From Cytophagaceae bacterium (GTDB lineage Bacteria; Bacteroidota; Bacteroidia; Flavobacteriales; Flavobacteriaceae), in the NCBI GenBank assembly GCA_002712765.1, contig PAUP01000106.1:1-48754 (forward strand): 48,754 nucleotides of DNA, written 5' to 3'. The notes beneath the pieces were generated by a model that did not search any database, was not told the DNA's origin, and saw nothing but the letters and a program-made list of their open reading frames with translations. Below are positions 9,210-17,902 of the stretch, piece by piece (position 1 is the first letter of the stretch; each line of letters begins with the position of its first letter). The translations under genes were made by a program, and so were the position numbers.

Positions 9210-10286
9210 CTAGTTCTGTGCTGCGATTTGCTCACCAAATGTTTTTTGTTCTGCCATCCAAGCGTCAAATTCTTCTTGGGTTTCAACAACAATCTTCATT
9301 TGCATGTTGTAATGCGACGCACCACATATTTTATTACATAGCAAGTAATAATCGAATTCGTCATACGCGTCAATAGGACCATCGCCCCTAGCGATTGACT
9401 CTTCATTTTTTTCTTTTCTAATTTCTTTGATCACCTGCATTTTATCACGCATGTATTCGGTTTCGCGAATTTCTTCGGTAGTAACCGTTGGCGTAAATGC
9501 AAATTGAGTAATCATTCCTGGTACCACATTCATTTGTGATCTAAAGTGTGGCATATAAGCCGAGTGCAATACGTCTTGTGATCGCAATTTAAAAATGACC
9601 TGACGTCCTACTGGCAAATGCAATTCTTTGACTACGACATCGTCCATAGCATCGGTGTCGGAGGCATCTACCCCTACTGTATTGGCACCTTCGATAAAAC
9701 GAACATTGGCATTACCCAAAGTGTTATCGGTACCTGCATATCTAGCTTCCCAATTAAAACGCTTGGCGTATAACTCGATAACTATAGCGTCTTCTTCTTC
9801 TTCAAAGTTCATGATATCAGACCACGTAAACAAACCGTAGATAATTAAACCTGCAAGAACGATTACCGGTATGATGGTCCATATAAACTCTAGTTTGTCA
9901 TTGTCTGCGTAGAACAAGGCACGATTGCCTTTGCGCCCTTTGTACTTGTACGCAAAATAATGCAACAAGGCTTGGGTTACTACCTGTACAAACATGATTA
10001 GCGCAAGAGTGATAAACATCAAAGTGTCGTAAGACCCTCCATGCGCCGATGATGGTTCTGGCAAGTAAAATTTACTATAATTCCAGAAACAGTAAATAGT
10101 TATGGCATATAAAAAGATAAGAAACATGATCATCAACTTGGCATTGATGGTATTGTCCTTGTCATTGGCAATTTGTGCCGTTTCACTATTGGTATTCTTT
10201 AGTTGTGACAACTTGAATATCTTCGACATCTGCCAAAGCGTGACTACAAAAAGAATTACTACGATGAGTGCTAATAAACCTGTCAT
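9210..10286 (-). CDS. coxB: Cytochrome c oxidase subunit II (CuA domain)
   Basis: 358 residues with an extra N-terminal helix, two further membrane helices and a periplasmic cupredoxin domain. The binuclear CuA site is complete: a His in LHSAYMPHF, then CNKICGASHYNMQM (Cys-x3-Cys-x3-His-x2-Met). It passes electrons from the cytochrome donor to subunit I. No cytochrome c domain is fused, so it is aa3-like rather than caa3-like; ActE or the N-terminal heme domain of ActA are natural local donors. An acidic/charged insert lies around the EEIRETEYMRDK segment. It lies 28 nt downstream of actF. Confidence 0.96.
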   Translation of the reverse strand: MTGLLALIVVILFVVTLWQMSKIFKLSQLKNTNSETAQIANDKDNTINAKLMIMFLIFLYAITIYCFWNYSKFYLPEPSSAHGGSYDTLMFITLALIMFVQVVTQALLHYFAYKYKGRKGNRALFYADNDKLEFIWTIIPVIVLAGLIIYGLFTWSDIMNFEEEEDAIVIELYAKRFNWEARYAGTDNTLGNANVRFIEGANTVGVDASDTDAMDDVVVKELHLPVGRQVIFKLRSQDVLHSAYMPHFRSQMNVVPGMITQFAFTPTVTTEEIRETEYMRDKMQVIKEIRKEKNEESIARGDGPIDAYDEFDYYLLCNKICGASHYNMQMKIVVETQEEFDAWMAEQKTFGEQIAAQN

Positions 10287-10314
10287 TGTTTTCTAACTTC
10301 TAAAATCAATATTC

Positions 10315-11691
10315 TTAATAGTGAAAATGTTTACTCTCTTCAATAAGCGGATTACGCTTAGGCTCTAATGACTTGCGTTTACTTAATGAGGTAAATACAA
10401 TCATAATAAACAAACCAAGGAAGAATAATAAAGATCCCACTTCTACAAAACCAAACGACCAAGACTTTCCTACAGTCGCTGGCATTACCATATTAAATAG
10501 ATCGACATAGTGACCTAATAAAATGACTATACCCGCCATGACTACAAACCAATTCTTACGTTTGTAATCGCTATTCATTAATAGCAATAATGGGAAGATA
10601 AAATTCATTCCTACCATACCCCAGAACGGCACTGTATAATCTTCTATACGGGTGATAAAATACGTCACCTCCTCTGGAATGTTTGAATACCATATCAGCA
10701 TAAATTGAGAGAACCACAAATAGGTCCAGAATATACTGAAGGCAAACATAAACTTAGCCAAATCATGAATGTGACTATCATTAACTTTTTCTAAATATCC
10801 CTTAGACTTTAAATAAATCGTTACCATGGCAATGACTGTGATCGCACAAACCATCATACCTGCAAATACATACCATCCAAAGAGGGTACTAAACCAGTGA
10901 GGATCTAGAGACATTATCCAATCCCAAGACATAATAGACTCGGTATAGATAAAGAATACCAAAAAGATAGCTGCCGCTTTAAACGACTTTTTGTGCCAGC
11001 GATTATCTGTCGCTTCGTCTTGTTTTTTGGCAAATTTAACCGCAAAGAATCGGTATAAATTCCAACCCAAAATAAATACAAAGGCACGTGCCAAAAAGAA
11101 AGGTACATTTAAATACCCTGATTTACCAGCGATGAGTTTGTCGTATTTATCACTACTCTCATCTACCAAGGCAGGATCCATCCAGTGGAACATATGGTTG
11201 ATATGAAACCCTGAGAGCATTAATAATACGAATATGATAATACTACCGGGTAGTAAATAGGCTGTAATGCCCTCCATGACTCTTAGAAGTAAAGGAGACC
11301 ATCCCGCTTGAGACGCATACTGTATCGCATAAAATGCCAAACATGCCAAGGCAATCATAAAGAAAAAGAAGGCAGCTATATAAATAGCAGACCAAGGCTT
11401 ATTCTGGTATTGGTGTAAGGTGTGCTCGAGATGCTCTTCTTGAGACATTACGTGTCCACCCTCAGCATGATCGCCAGCCATAGGGGCATCGCCATCATGT
11501 GCCTCTGTTAATTGTGAGTCTCCGTGAGGTACTTCGTGTGCCTCTCCGTGCCCACCACCATGTGCAGATTCTAATGCTTCTACATCGGCGGTTGTTTTGG
11601 GTAACATGGCATAGTCTACCGCAAACAATATCGCACCTACCACCATAAAGATGATTGCAGAGAGTTTTAAGTTTTTAGATAATGTATACAT
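10315..11691 (-). CDS. actF: Alternative complex III subunit ActF (quinol:cytochrome c oxidoreductase)
   Basis: 458 residues, polytopic membrane protein of the NrfD-like ActC/ActF fold with about ten helices. After the first helix (about residues 10-27) there is a soluble His/Gly/Asp-rich insert of roughly 60 residues (GGGHGEAHEVPHG and similar), which may bind metal or be a flexible periplasmic loop. The core segment HWMDPALVDES is typical of ActF. It has a structural and probable proton-path role in the menaquinol:cytochrome c oxidoreductase that replaces bc1 in many Bacteroidota. It lies between actE and coxB. Confidence 0.9.
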   Translation of the reverse strand: MYTLSKNLKLSAIIFMVVGAILFAVDYAMLPKTTADVEALESAHGGGHGEAHEVPHGDSQLTEAHDGDAPMAGDHAEGGHVMSQEEHLEHTLHQYQNKPWSAIYIAAFFFFMIALACLAFYAIQYASQAGWSPLLLRVMEGITAYLLPGSIIIFVLLMLSGFHINHMFHWMDPALVDESSDKYDKLIAGKSGYLNVPFFLARAFVFILGWNLYRFFAVKFAKKQDEATDNRWHKKSFKAAAIFLVFFIYTESIMSWDWIMSLDPHWFSTLFGWYVFAGMMVCAITVIAMVTIYLKSKGYLEKVNDSHIHDLAKFMFAFSIFWTYLWFSQFMLIWYSNIPEEVTYFITRIEDYTVPFWGMVGMNFIFPLLLLMNSDYKRKNWFVVMAGIVILLGHYVDLFNMVMPATVGKSWSFGFVEVGSLLFFLGLFIMIVFTSLSKRKSLEPKRNPLIEESKHFHY

Positions 11692-11729
11692 ATCTGTGTA
11701 TTCGCTTTATCAGTTAGTTTGTTTCCTTC

Positions 11730-12422
11730 TTAATGATCTGTTGAGTGAGCCTCTTCTTGATGATCTATTCCTTCTTGTGCTTCTCCAGCATCCATATCCT
11801 GCATTGCAGCTGTTTCTGCAACTTGCACCTCTTCTACAAAAGCAGCAGGCTCCTCACCATCCAATTTCGCTTTAAGCGACATCACATAATGATCTACTTG
11901 CCATAACTCCTTCTCAGACATTTGAGAAGCATAGGATCCCATAGAGTTTATACCGTAATACATAACGTGATACACACTACCTGCCGTAATTGCACGTCCA
12001 GCGTCATTATAGGCCGGTACTCCAAGTATTTTTTCGCGTTCAACTAATGTTCCTTGTCCGTTTCCTTTAGAACCGTGGCATATCGCACAATAAATATCAT
12101 ACAATGCCTTTCCTTTTTCAAAATTCTCCTCGGTATACGGTATTGGATTGGTCAAGTTTGCTTTCGCGAAATCATACCCTTCTCTATTATCGTCAATCTC
12201 GTAAGGCAACCAACCTCTCATCACAGAGCCTTCTGCAGGCTTCATCGCCTCAGAACCCCCTGTTACAGGTTCAAATATTTCGTATTCTCCATAGGTATCA
12301 TAAGGTACCGACTCATACATATTCGGCATATACTGATACCCCGGCTTACGCTCGTTTGATTGGCATGAAACAATAGCCAAAAGTACGGTTAGGATTGCAG
12401 TGATTTTTAAACTATTCTTCAT
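11730..12422 (-). CDS. actE: Alternative complex III monoheme cytochrome subunit ActE
   Basis: 230 residues. The signal peptide ends in a lipobox (AIVSC, Cys20), so it is probably a periplasm-facing lipoprotein. A single c-type heme site, CAICH, lies at residues 112-116, with a distal Met candidate in MGSYASQMS. The C-terminal 40 residues are acidic and His/Gln-rich. In Act complexes this monoheme subunit is thought to hand electrons to the oxidase. A near-copy of the 14-bp palindrome falls in this gene, encoding DFAKA. It starts 2 nt after the actD stop. Confidence 0.93.
   Translation of the reverse strand: MKNSLKITAILTVLLAIVSCQSNERKPGYQYMPNMYESVPYDTYGEYEIFEPVTGGSEAMKPAEGSVMRGWLPYEIDDNREGYDFAKANLTNPIPYTEENFEKGKALYDIYCAICHGSKGNGQGTLVEREKILGVPAYNDAGRAITAGSVYHVMYYGINSMGSYASQMSEKELWQVDHYVMSLKAKLDGEEPAAFVEEVQVAETAAMQDMDAGEAQEGIDHQEEAHSTDH
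12160..12171. repeat. Degenerate palindrome copy (12 of 14 bp)
   Basis: GCTTTCGCGAAA followed by TC. Inside actE, read as DFAKA. Confidence 0.6.
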
Positions 12423-12424
12423 CC

Positions 12425-12958
12425 TTATGCTTCTTGGTTTGCGATTAAATTAATCTCGGTTGCTCCGGTTGTTACTAAAAAGTCGGCCAATTCCTGAGCG
12501 TCTTTGCCTGCTGTATCAATTTCCATAAGGAAATGATCATCGGTAGTTCTTACATCAGGATTTTCTGCTTTTTTAAACGGCCATAATTTACTGCGTAGGT
12601 AAAAGGTAATCACCATCAAGTGAGCCGCAAAAAATACAGTCAACTCAAACATAATAGGCACAAAAGCTGGCATATTTTCTATATAGCTAAAGCTTGGCTT
12701 TCCGCCTATGTCCTGTGGCCAATCTTCGATCATGATAAAATTCATCATAACGATGGCTACAGTCAAGCCCAAACACCCATACATAAAGGATGTTATAGCG
12801 ATGCGTGTAGGGGCCAATCCCATGGCTTTATCAAGCCCGTGCACCGGAAAAGGCGTATAGACTTCATTGATGTGCAAATGCTTTTTCTTTACCTCCTTAA
12901 CGGCATTCATCAGAACGTCGTCATCGGTATATAGTGCGTGTATAACGGTAGATGCCAT
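12425..12958 (-). CDS. actD: Alternative complex III subunit ActD (DUF3341)
   Basis: 177 residues with two membrane helices (about residues 55-80 and 95-120) between a cytoplasmic N-terminal domain and a C-terminal domain. This layout and its place between actC and actE identify the DUF3341/ActD subunit. It has no cofactor motif and is a peripheral structural subunit of the complex. Gaps to its neighbours are 4 nt (actC) and 2 nt (actE). Confidence 0.9.
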   Translation of the reverse strand: MASTVIHALYTDDDVLMNAVKEVKKKHLHINEVYTPFPVHGLDKAMGLAPTRIAITSFMYGCLGLTVAIVMMNFIMIEDWPQDIGGKPSFSYIENMPAFVPIMFELTVFFAAHLMVITFYLRSKLWPFKKAENPDVRTTDDHFLMEIDTAGKDAQELADFLVTTGATEINLIANQEA

Positions 12959-12962
12959 ACTC

Positions 12963-14729
12963 TTAGTTGTTTATTAGTTTGGTTGCCTGTCCTGCCCAAT
13001 CATCGCGCTCTGCACGACCAGGGAAAGATCCAGTAATACTATCTAAAAGGTCATATTCTCTCTTGGTCATTCTAGCCACTTGTTCAAAAGTGTAGATACC
13101 CAATTGGTTTAATTTCTCTTCCATTTTTGGACCTATACCATTGATGCGCTTCAAATCATCTGCCTTTTGAGTAGCAGGATCAAACTCTCCTAAAGCACTC
13201 GTAAGACTATCGGCGCCATGAGTTGCTTCTGGAATAACAGGGGTATCAGTGACTACTTGGGCTGGTGCAGCATAGGCTGCAGCGTCTAAGTTGATCTTTA
13301 CAGGCCCACCAGAGGTACGAGGATCTGCTCCTGTTCCCACTAGAGACTGCCCAGCTTCACGTAATTTTTTATAACGCTCGCCAGATGACTTCATAATTGT
13401 TTTTACCTCTGCCTGCGCAATTACCGGGAAGGTTCTCGCATAGAGTAAAAACAATACAAAGAAAAATCCTATGGTTCCAATAAAGATACCGATATCGACG
13501 AAGGTTGGCGAGAACATTGTCCAAGAAGATGGCAAGTAATCACGGTGAAGCGACGTCACAATAATTACAAAACGCTCAAACCACATCCCGATGTTTACCA
13601 CTATCGAAATAATAAAAGAGAACATGATAGAACGACGTAATTTTGGAAACCACATAAACTGCGGAGAAAATACGTTACAAATCATCATACTCCAGTATGC
13701 CCAAGCGTAAGGCCCAGTTGCTCTGTTTAAGAACGCATACTGCTCGTATTCTACACCAGAATACCAAGACATAAATAGCTCGGTAATATAAGCCACACCT
13801 ACAATAGAACCTGTAATCATAATTACAATGTTCATCAATTCGATGTGTTGTATCGTGATATAGTTTTCTAGGTTAGACACTTTACGCATTACAATAAGTA
13901 GCGTGTTTACCATCGCAAAACCTGAGAATACCGCCCCGGCCACAAAGTAAGGAGGGAAGATGGTGGTATGCCATCCTGGGATTACAGAAGTTGCAAAGTC
14001 AAAAGATACAATGGTGTGTACCGAAAGTACCAGCGGTGTTGCCAATCCAGCCAATACCAATGACACCTCTTCAAAACGTTGCCAGTCTTTGGCACGACCT
14101 GACCATCCAAAAGAAAGCAGGCTATAGATTTTTTTCTGAAACGGTTTTACCGCTCTATCGCGAATCATCGCAAAATCAGGAAGCAAACCTGTCCACCAGA
14201 AAACAAGAGATACCGATAAATAAGTAGAGATCGCAAATACATCCCAAAGCAGTGGTGAGTTAAAGTTAACCCACAACGACCCAAATTGGTTAGGAATAGG
14301 TAATACCCAATAGGCCAACCAAGGGCGACCCATGTGAATAATTGGGAAAAGACCCGCCTGTACTACAGAAAAGATTGTCATCGCCTCTGCCGAGCGGTTA
14401 ATCGCCATACGCCACTTCTGACGGAAAAGTAATAATACTGCCGAAATTAGCGTTCCTGCGTGACCAATACCTACCCACCATACAAAGTTGGTAATATCCC
14501 AAGCCCAGTTTACTGTCTTATTAAGCCCCCAACTACCAATACCATTGGTAATGGTATAAATGATACAGCCTATTCCCCAAAGGAAAGCAGCTAGAGCGAT
14601 ACCAAAAACAATCCACCAGTGTTTGTTTGCGCGTCCCTCAACAGGAGCTACAACATCTAGTGTCACGTCGTGATACGTCTTATCGCCGGTAACTAGTGGT
14701 CTTCTTATAGGTGCTTCGTAATGCGCCAT
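12963..14729 (-). CDS. actC: Alternative complex III subunit ActC (NrfD-like) with C-terminal helix-hairpin-helix extension
   Basis: 588 residues. The first roughly 450 residues form the NrfD/PsrC-type ten-helix quinol-binding subunit of alternative complex III, with conserved segments such as WWVGIGHAGTLISAVLLL and FSGFAMVNTLLIVMRKV. It passes electrons from menaquinol to the Fe-S chain of ActB. Beyond the last helix there is a flexible Ala/Pro/Thr-rich linker, then a final roughly 70-residue domain with LKRINGIGPKMEEKLNQLGI, a helix-hairpin-helix motif more familiar from DNA-binding proteins and from tails of some NuoE subunits. The extension makes it longer than the core subunit and is the unusual part. 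It sits between actB and actD. Confidence 0.93.
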   Translation of the reverse strand: MAHYEAPIRRPLVTGDKTYHDVTLDVVAPVEGRANKHWWIVFGIALAAFLWGIGCIIYTITNGIGSWGLNKTVNWAWDITNFVWWVGIGHAGTLISAVLLLFRQKWRMAINRSAEAMTIFSVVQAGLFPIIHMGRPWLAYWVLPIPNQFGSLWVNFNSPLLWDVFAISTYLSVSLVFWWTGLLPDFAMIRDRAVKPFQKKIYSLLSFGWSGRAKDWQRFEEVSLVLAGLATPLVLSVHTIVSFDFATSVIPGWHTTIFPPYFVAGAVFSGFAMVNTLLIVMRKVSNLENYITIQHIELMNIVIMITGSIVGVAYITELFMSWYSGVEYEQYAFLNRATGPYAWAYWSMMICNVFSPQFMWFPKLRRSIMFSFIISIVVNIGMWFERFVIIVTSLHRDYLPSSWTMFSPTFVDIGIFIGTIGFFFVLFLLYARTFPVIAQAEVKTIMKSSGERYKKLREAGQSLVGTGADPRTSGGPVKINLDAAAYAAPAQVVTDTPVIPEATHGADSLTSALGEFDPATQKADDLKRINGIGPKMEEKLNQLGIYTFEQVARMTKREYDLLDSITGSFPGRAERDDWAGQATKLINN

Positions 14730-14763
14730 AATCCTATATAATTAGTTCTTTTGATTAGTTGTT

Positions 14764-17700
14764 TTATGCGTCTTGTGTATTTCTTACTATTGCGTGGTAG
14801 AACACATTTGGTTTGGTTCCTACACTCTCTAATAAGTGATACATTCTATCATTTTCTGCGAGTTTCGCCACTTCACTGTCTTTGTCATTGACATCTCCAA
14901 ACACCATAGCACCATTGGTACAAGCGTTAGAACAAGCCGTAGCAAACTCTCCATCTTTAATAACTCTACCTTCTCTTTTGGCATCGAGTATGGTTTTTTG
15001 TGTCATTTGAATACACATAGAACACTTCTCAATAACTCCACGAGAACGTACGGTTACATCTGGGTTGAGTACCATACGACCAAGGTCATTGTTCATGTGG
15101 TAATCAAACTCGTCATTCCCGTTGTATAAGAACCAGTTAAAACGTCTTACTTTATAAGGACAGTTGTTTGCACAATAACGCGTACCTACACAGCGGTTGT
15201 ACGCCATATGGTTTTGCCCTTGACGGCTATGCGATGTTGCGGCAACTGGACAAACCGTCTCACAAGGAGCGTGGTTACAGTGCTGACACATCACTGGCTG
15301 GAAGGCTACCTGAGGATTCTCGGCAGGATCTTCCATTTCACCAAATCCACCCAGAGAACCGTTGTCTCCAGATAAACCGCTGAAATCGTTTTTCTTAGTA
15401 TCATCAAGCTCGAAGGTATCTTCAGAAGAGTAGTATCTATCGATACGCAACCAGTGCATATCACGACTACGACGTACTTCCGATTTTCCAACTACAGGTA
15501 TGTTGTTTTCTGAGTGACATGCAATCACACAAGCACCACATCCTGTACAAGCATTCATATCGATAGAAAGATTAAAGTGATGTCCTATTGAACGATCAAA
15601 AGAATCCCACAAATCAACTTCAGGAGAAGTCACTTCGTATTCGATATGGTTTTTGGTCACTTCTGGAACTGGGTTCCAAACGTGCTTATCTCTAGTGTTA
15701 AACACCTCAAGGGTAGTTTCTCTTACGATATCGCCACGTCCCATCAAGGTATTGTGCAATTGCACCAACGCAAATTCGTGTACATCGCTATTGGCCTTCT
15801 CTACGCTTACACCACCTTGAGTGGTCATAAAGTTTTGCATTAGCGGGAATGCGTTTACCCCCGTCTGCATTTCTTCCTGAAGTGCAGCTGTTTTACCATA
15901 CCCTAAAGCCAACCCTACAGTCCCTCTAGCTTGTCCTGGTTGTACCATAACTGGAACAATTACAGTATCACCGTTGGCATTGGTCACTTTGGCGTAGTGG
16001 CCATTAAGACCTCCATTAGCATCGTGACGCGCTTCTGTAAAGAAGGTACTACGGTCAAACCACAACCCTAAGTCTTTGGCATCGGCCTCACTCATGGTAA
16101 GGTAGTTATCCCAAGTAGCTCTAGTGATTGGATCTGGCATCTCTTGCAACCAAGGGTTGTTTGCCTGAGATCCATCTCCCATTGAGATTTTAGTATATAA
16201 GGTCAATTCAAAACCGCCTCCTTGTACTGCCGTAGTCATTCCCGCGTCAGCAGAGATTGAAGTATCAGATGATGTGGTGGCCGCTTTCGCGAAAGCGCTC
16301 GTCATCACAACACCGTCTTGTACGGCTTTATTAAAAGAAGTCACCCCTGCATCGCGCATGGTCGTTTTTAGATAATCGTAATACGACTGATCGTTACCCA
16401 TCCAAGCCAATAAACTGTCTTGGAATTGACGCGTATCAAACAAAGGACGAATAGTAGGCTGCATTAAGCTTACCTCGCCTTGCTTAATTTGTACATCTCC
16501 CCAAGCCTCAAGATAGTGTGGCGTTGGAGCTACATGTGTTGTCTTTTCGGCAGTTTCGTCTACTTTCATAGAACAAGCCACAGACACTTCTACTTTTTCT
16601 AAGCCTGCCGCAAATTGCGCTGCGTTAGGCATACTGTATACTGGATTGACACCAGCCATGATCAATACATCAACACGACCAGCATTCATATCTGATACCA
16701 ACTGCATGAGCTTGCGCGCATCTGCAGAGCGTGTTAAGCGAGGTGCCTCGGCATCCATCACTACACTGTTGGCATTCATATTTAATACCGAAAGTTGTGA
16801 CTGCATATCCTGCACTCCTGTCACAACTACACCTTTACTTCCTGCTTTTGCTAAGGCTTGTTTGGCCATAGCTACTGCTGCTTTTACATTGTCTGGCAAA
16901 CCACTGGTAGAACCACCAGCAAGAGCCGCCACTACCTTAGCCTGATCAGAAGGCTTGGTAGGCACACGCTTATCGGCTTTGGCACCAGAGAGTGTCATAT
17001 TAGCCTCAAACTGAATGTGCTTAGACATTTTTCCTTTGGTTGGGATACGACCTTTAGAATAACCCGTGTCGTAACCTCCACCTTGCCAATCACCTAAGAA
17101 ATCGGCACCTACAGATACGATTACTTCTGCTTTTGAGAAGTCGTAATCTGCCATGGCACGCATCCCGTACTTGGCCTCAAAGGCATCAAGGGCGGCATAT
17201 TCTCCAACAGCGTCATAAGTGACGTGTGAAGCATTTGGGAATTTGGCTGTAAATTCTTCAACTAGTTTATCGGTGGTAGGACTGGCAAAAGTCTGAGTCA
17301 ATAAGACTGTACGTTTCCCGCTATTAAGCGCAGCAGTCACACCAGCATCAATATCACTCCAAGCTACAGGCGCTCCTCCAGCTGTAGGACCTTGAGCGCG
17401 TTTGGTATCATACATCGAGAGCACCGAAGCCTGTACACGTGCATTTGCACCATAACCCGCTTTGGCCATATCATTATTCTCAATTTTGATAGGACGACCT
17501 TCTCTAGTCTTAACCAATACACTGGCAAAATCAAAACCATCGGCCATAGTAGTTGCATAGTAATCTGCAACCCCAGGAACGATTTGTTCTGGCTGTACTA
17601 CGTAAGGAATCGATTTTTTAACCGGTCCTTCACAAGCTGCCAAAGAAGCAGCTGCCGTAGAGAATCCAACATACTTTAAGAAATCACGACGTGAGGTTTG

Positions 17701-17841
17701 AGAAGCTTCCAAAGAAGTCTTATCTCCCAAAAACTCGTCGGTTGGGATTTCTTCTACAAACTCATTCTGACTTAGCGTTTGACTCAAAGGAGTTCCTTCG
17801 AGCTCATCGACGCTTTTCCAGTATTTCTTGTTTGATGACAT
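14764..17841 (-). CDS. actB: Alternative complex III iron-sulfur subunit ActB
   Basis: 1025 residues. The N-terminus carries a twin-arginine signal (TSRRDFLKYVGF, Arg51-52) followed by a lipobox-like SLAAC, so it is probably a Tat-exported lipoprotein. The large middle part (about residues 75-720) resembles molybdopterin oxidoreductases; ActB proteins of characterised complexes bind no molybdenum. The C-terminal part is a ferredoxin-like domain with four cysteine sets: CTGCGACVIACHSE, CQHCNHAPCETVCP, CVGTRYCANNCPYK, and CSMCIQM with CSNACTNGA. These would bind the clusters that carry electrons from ActC to the heme subunit ActA. A perfect copy of the GCTTTCGCGAAAGC palindrome encodes AFAKA in the middle region. 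Confidence 0.95.
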   Translation of the reverse strand: MSSNKKYWKSVDELEGTPLSQTLSQNEFVEEIPTDEFLGDKTSLEASQTSRRDFLKYVGFSTAAASLAACEGPVKKSIPYVVQPEQIVPGVADYYATTMADGFDFASVLVKTREGRPIKIENNDMAKAGYGANARVQASVLSMYDTKRAQGPTAGGAPVAWSDIDAGVTAALNSGKRTVLLTQTFASPTTDKLVEEFTAKFPNASHVTYDAVGEYAALDAFEAKYGMRAMADYDFSKAEVIVSVGADFLGDWQGGGYDTGYSKGRIPTKGKMSKHIQFEANMTLSGAKADKRVPTKPSDQAKVVAALAGGSTSGLPDNVKAAVAMAKQALAKAGSKGVVVTGVQDMQSQLSVLNMNANSVVMDAEAPRLTRSADARKLMQLVSDMNAGRVDVLIMAGVNPVYSMPNAAQFAAGLEKVEVSVACSMKVDETAEKTTHVAPTPHYLEAWGDVQIKQGEVSLMQPTIRPLFDTRQFQDSLLAWMGNDQSYYDYLKTTMRDAGVTSFNKAVQDGVVMTSAFAKAATTSSDTSISADAGMTTAVQGGGFELTLYTKISMGDGSQANNPWLQEMPDPITRATWDNYLTMSEADAKDLGLWFDRSTFFTEARHDANGGLNGHYAKVTNANGDTVIVPVMVQPGQARGTVGLALGYGKTAALQEEMQTGVNAFPLMQNFMTTQGGVSVEKANSDVHEFALVQLHNTLMGRGDIVRETTLEVFNTRDKHVWNPVPEVTKNHIEYEVTSPEVDLWDSFDRSIGHHFNLSIDMNACTGCGACVIACHSENNIPVVGKSEVRRSRDMHWLRIDRYYSSEDTFELDDTKKNDFSGLSGDNGSLGGFGEMEDPAENPQVAFQPVMCQHCNHAPCETVCPVAATSHSRQGQNHMAYNRCVGTRYCANNCPYKVRRFNWFLYNGNDEFDYHMNNDLGRMVLNPDVTVRSRGVIEKCSMCIQMTQKTILDAKREGRVIKDGEFATACSNACTNGAMVFGDVNDKDSEVAKLAENDRMYHLLESVGTKPNVFYHAIVRNTQDA
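16283..16296. repeat. Palindrome GCTTTCGCGAAAGC, copy 1
   Basis: Perfect; extends to 16 bp with outer C/G. Inside actB, read as AFAKA. Confidence 0.95.
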
Positions 17842-17902
17842 AAACTTAGTTGTTATTATTTATGGTGATTTGTAACAAACAAATCAAAACTTAAATACAT
17901 TA

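Noticed and set aside
12054-12376. Two overlapping plus-strand frames opposite actE
   Set aside because: They are antisense to a well-identified cytochrome gene and lack any domain or start signal.
14764-17841. ActB as a molybdopterin-dependent oxidoreductase
   Set aside because: It is embedded in a complete act operon, and ActB of known complexes carries the fold without molybdenum; the Fe-S motifs explain its role.
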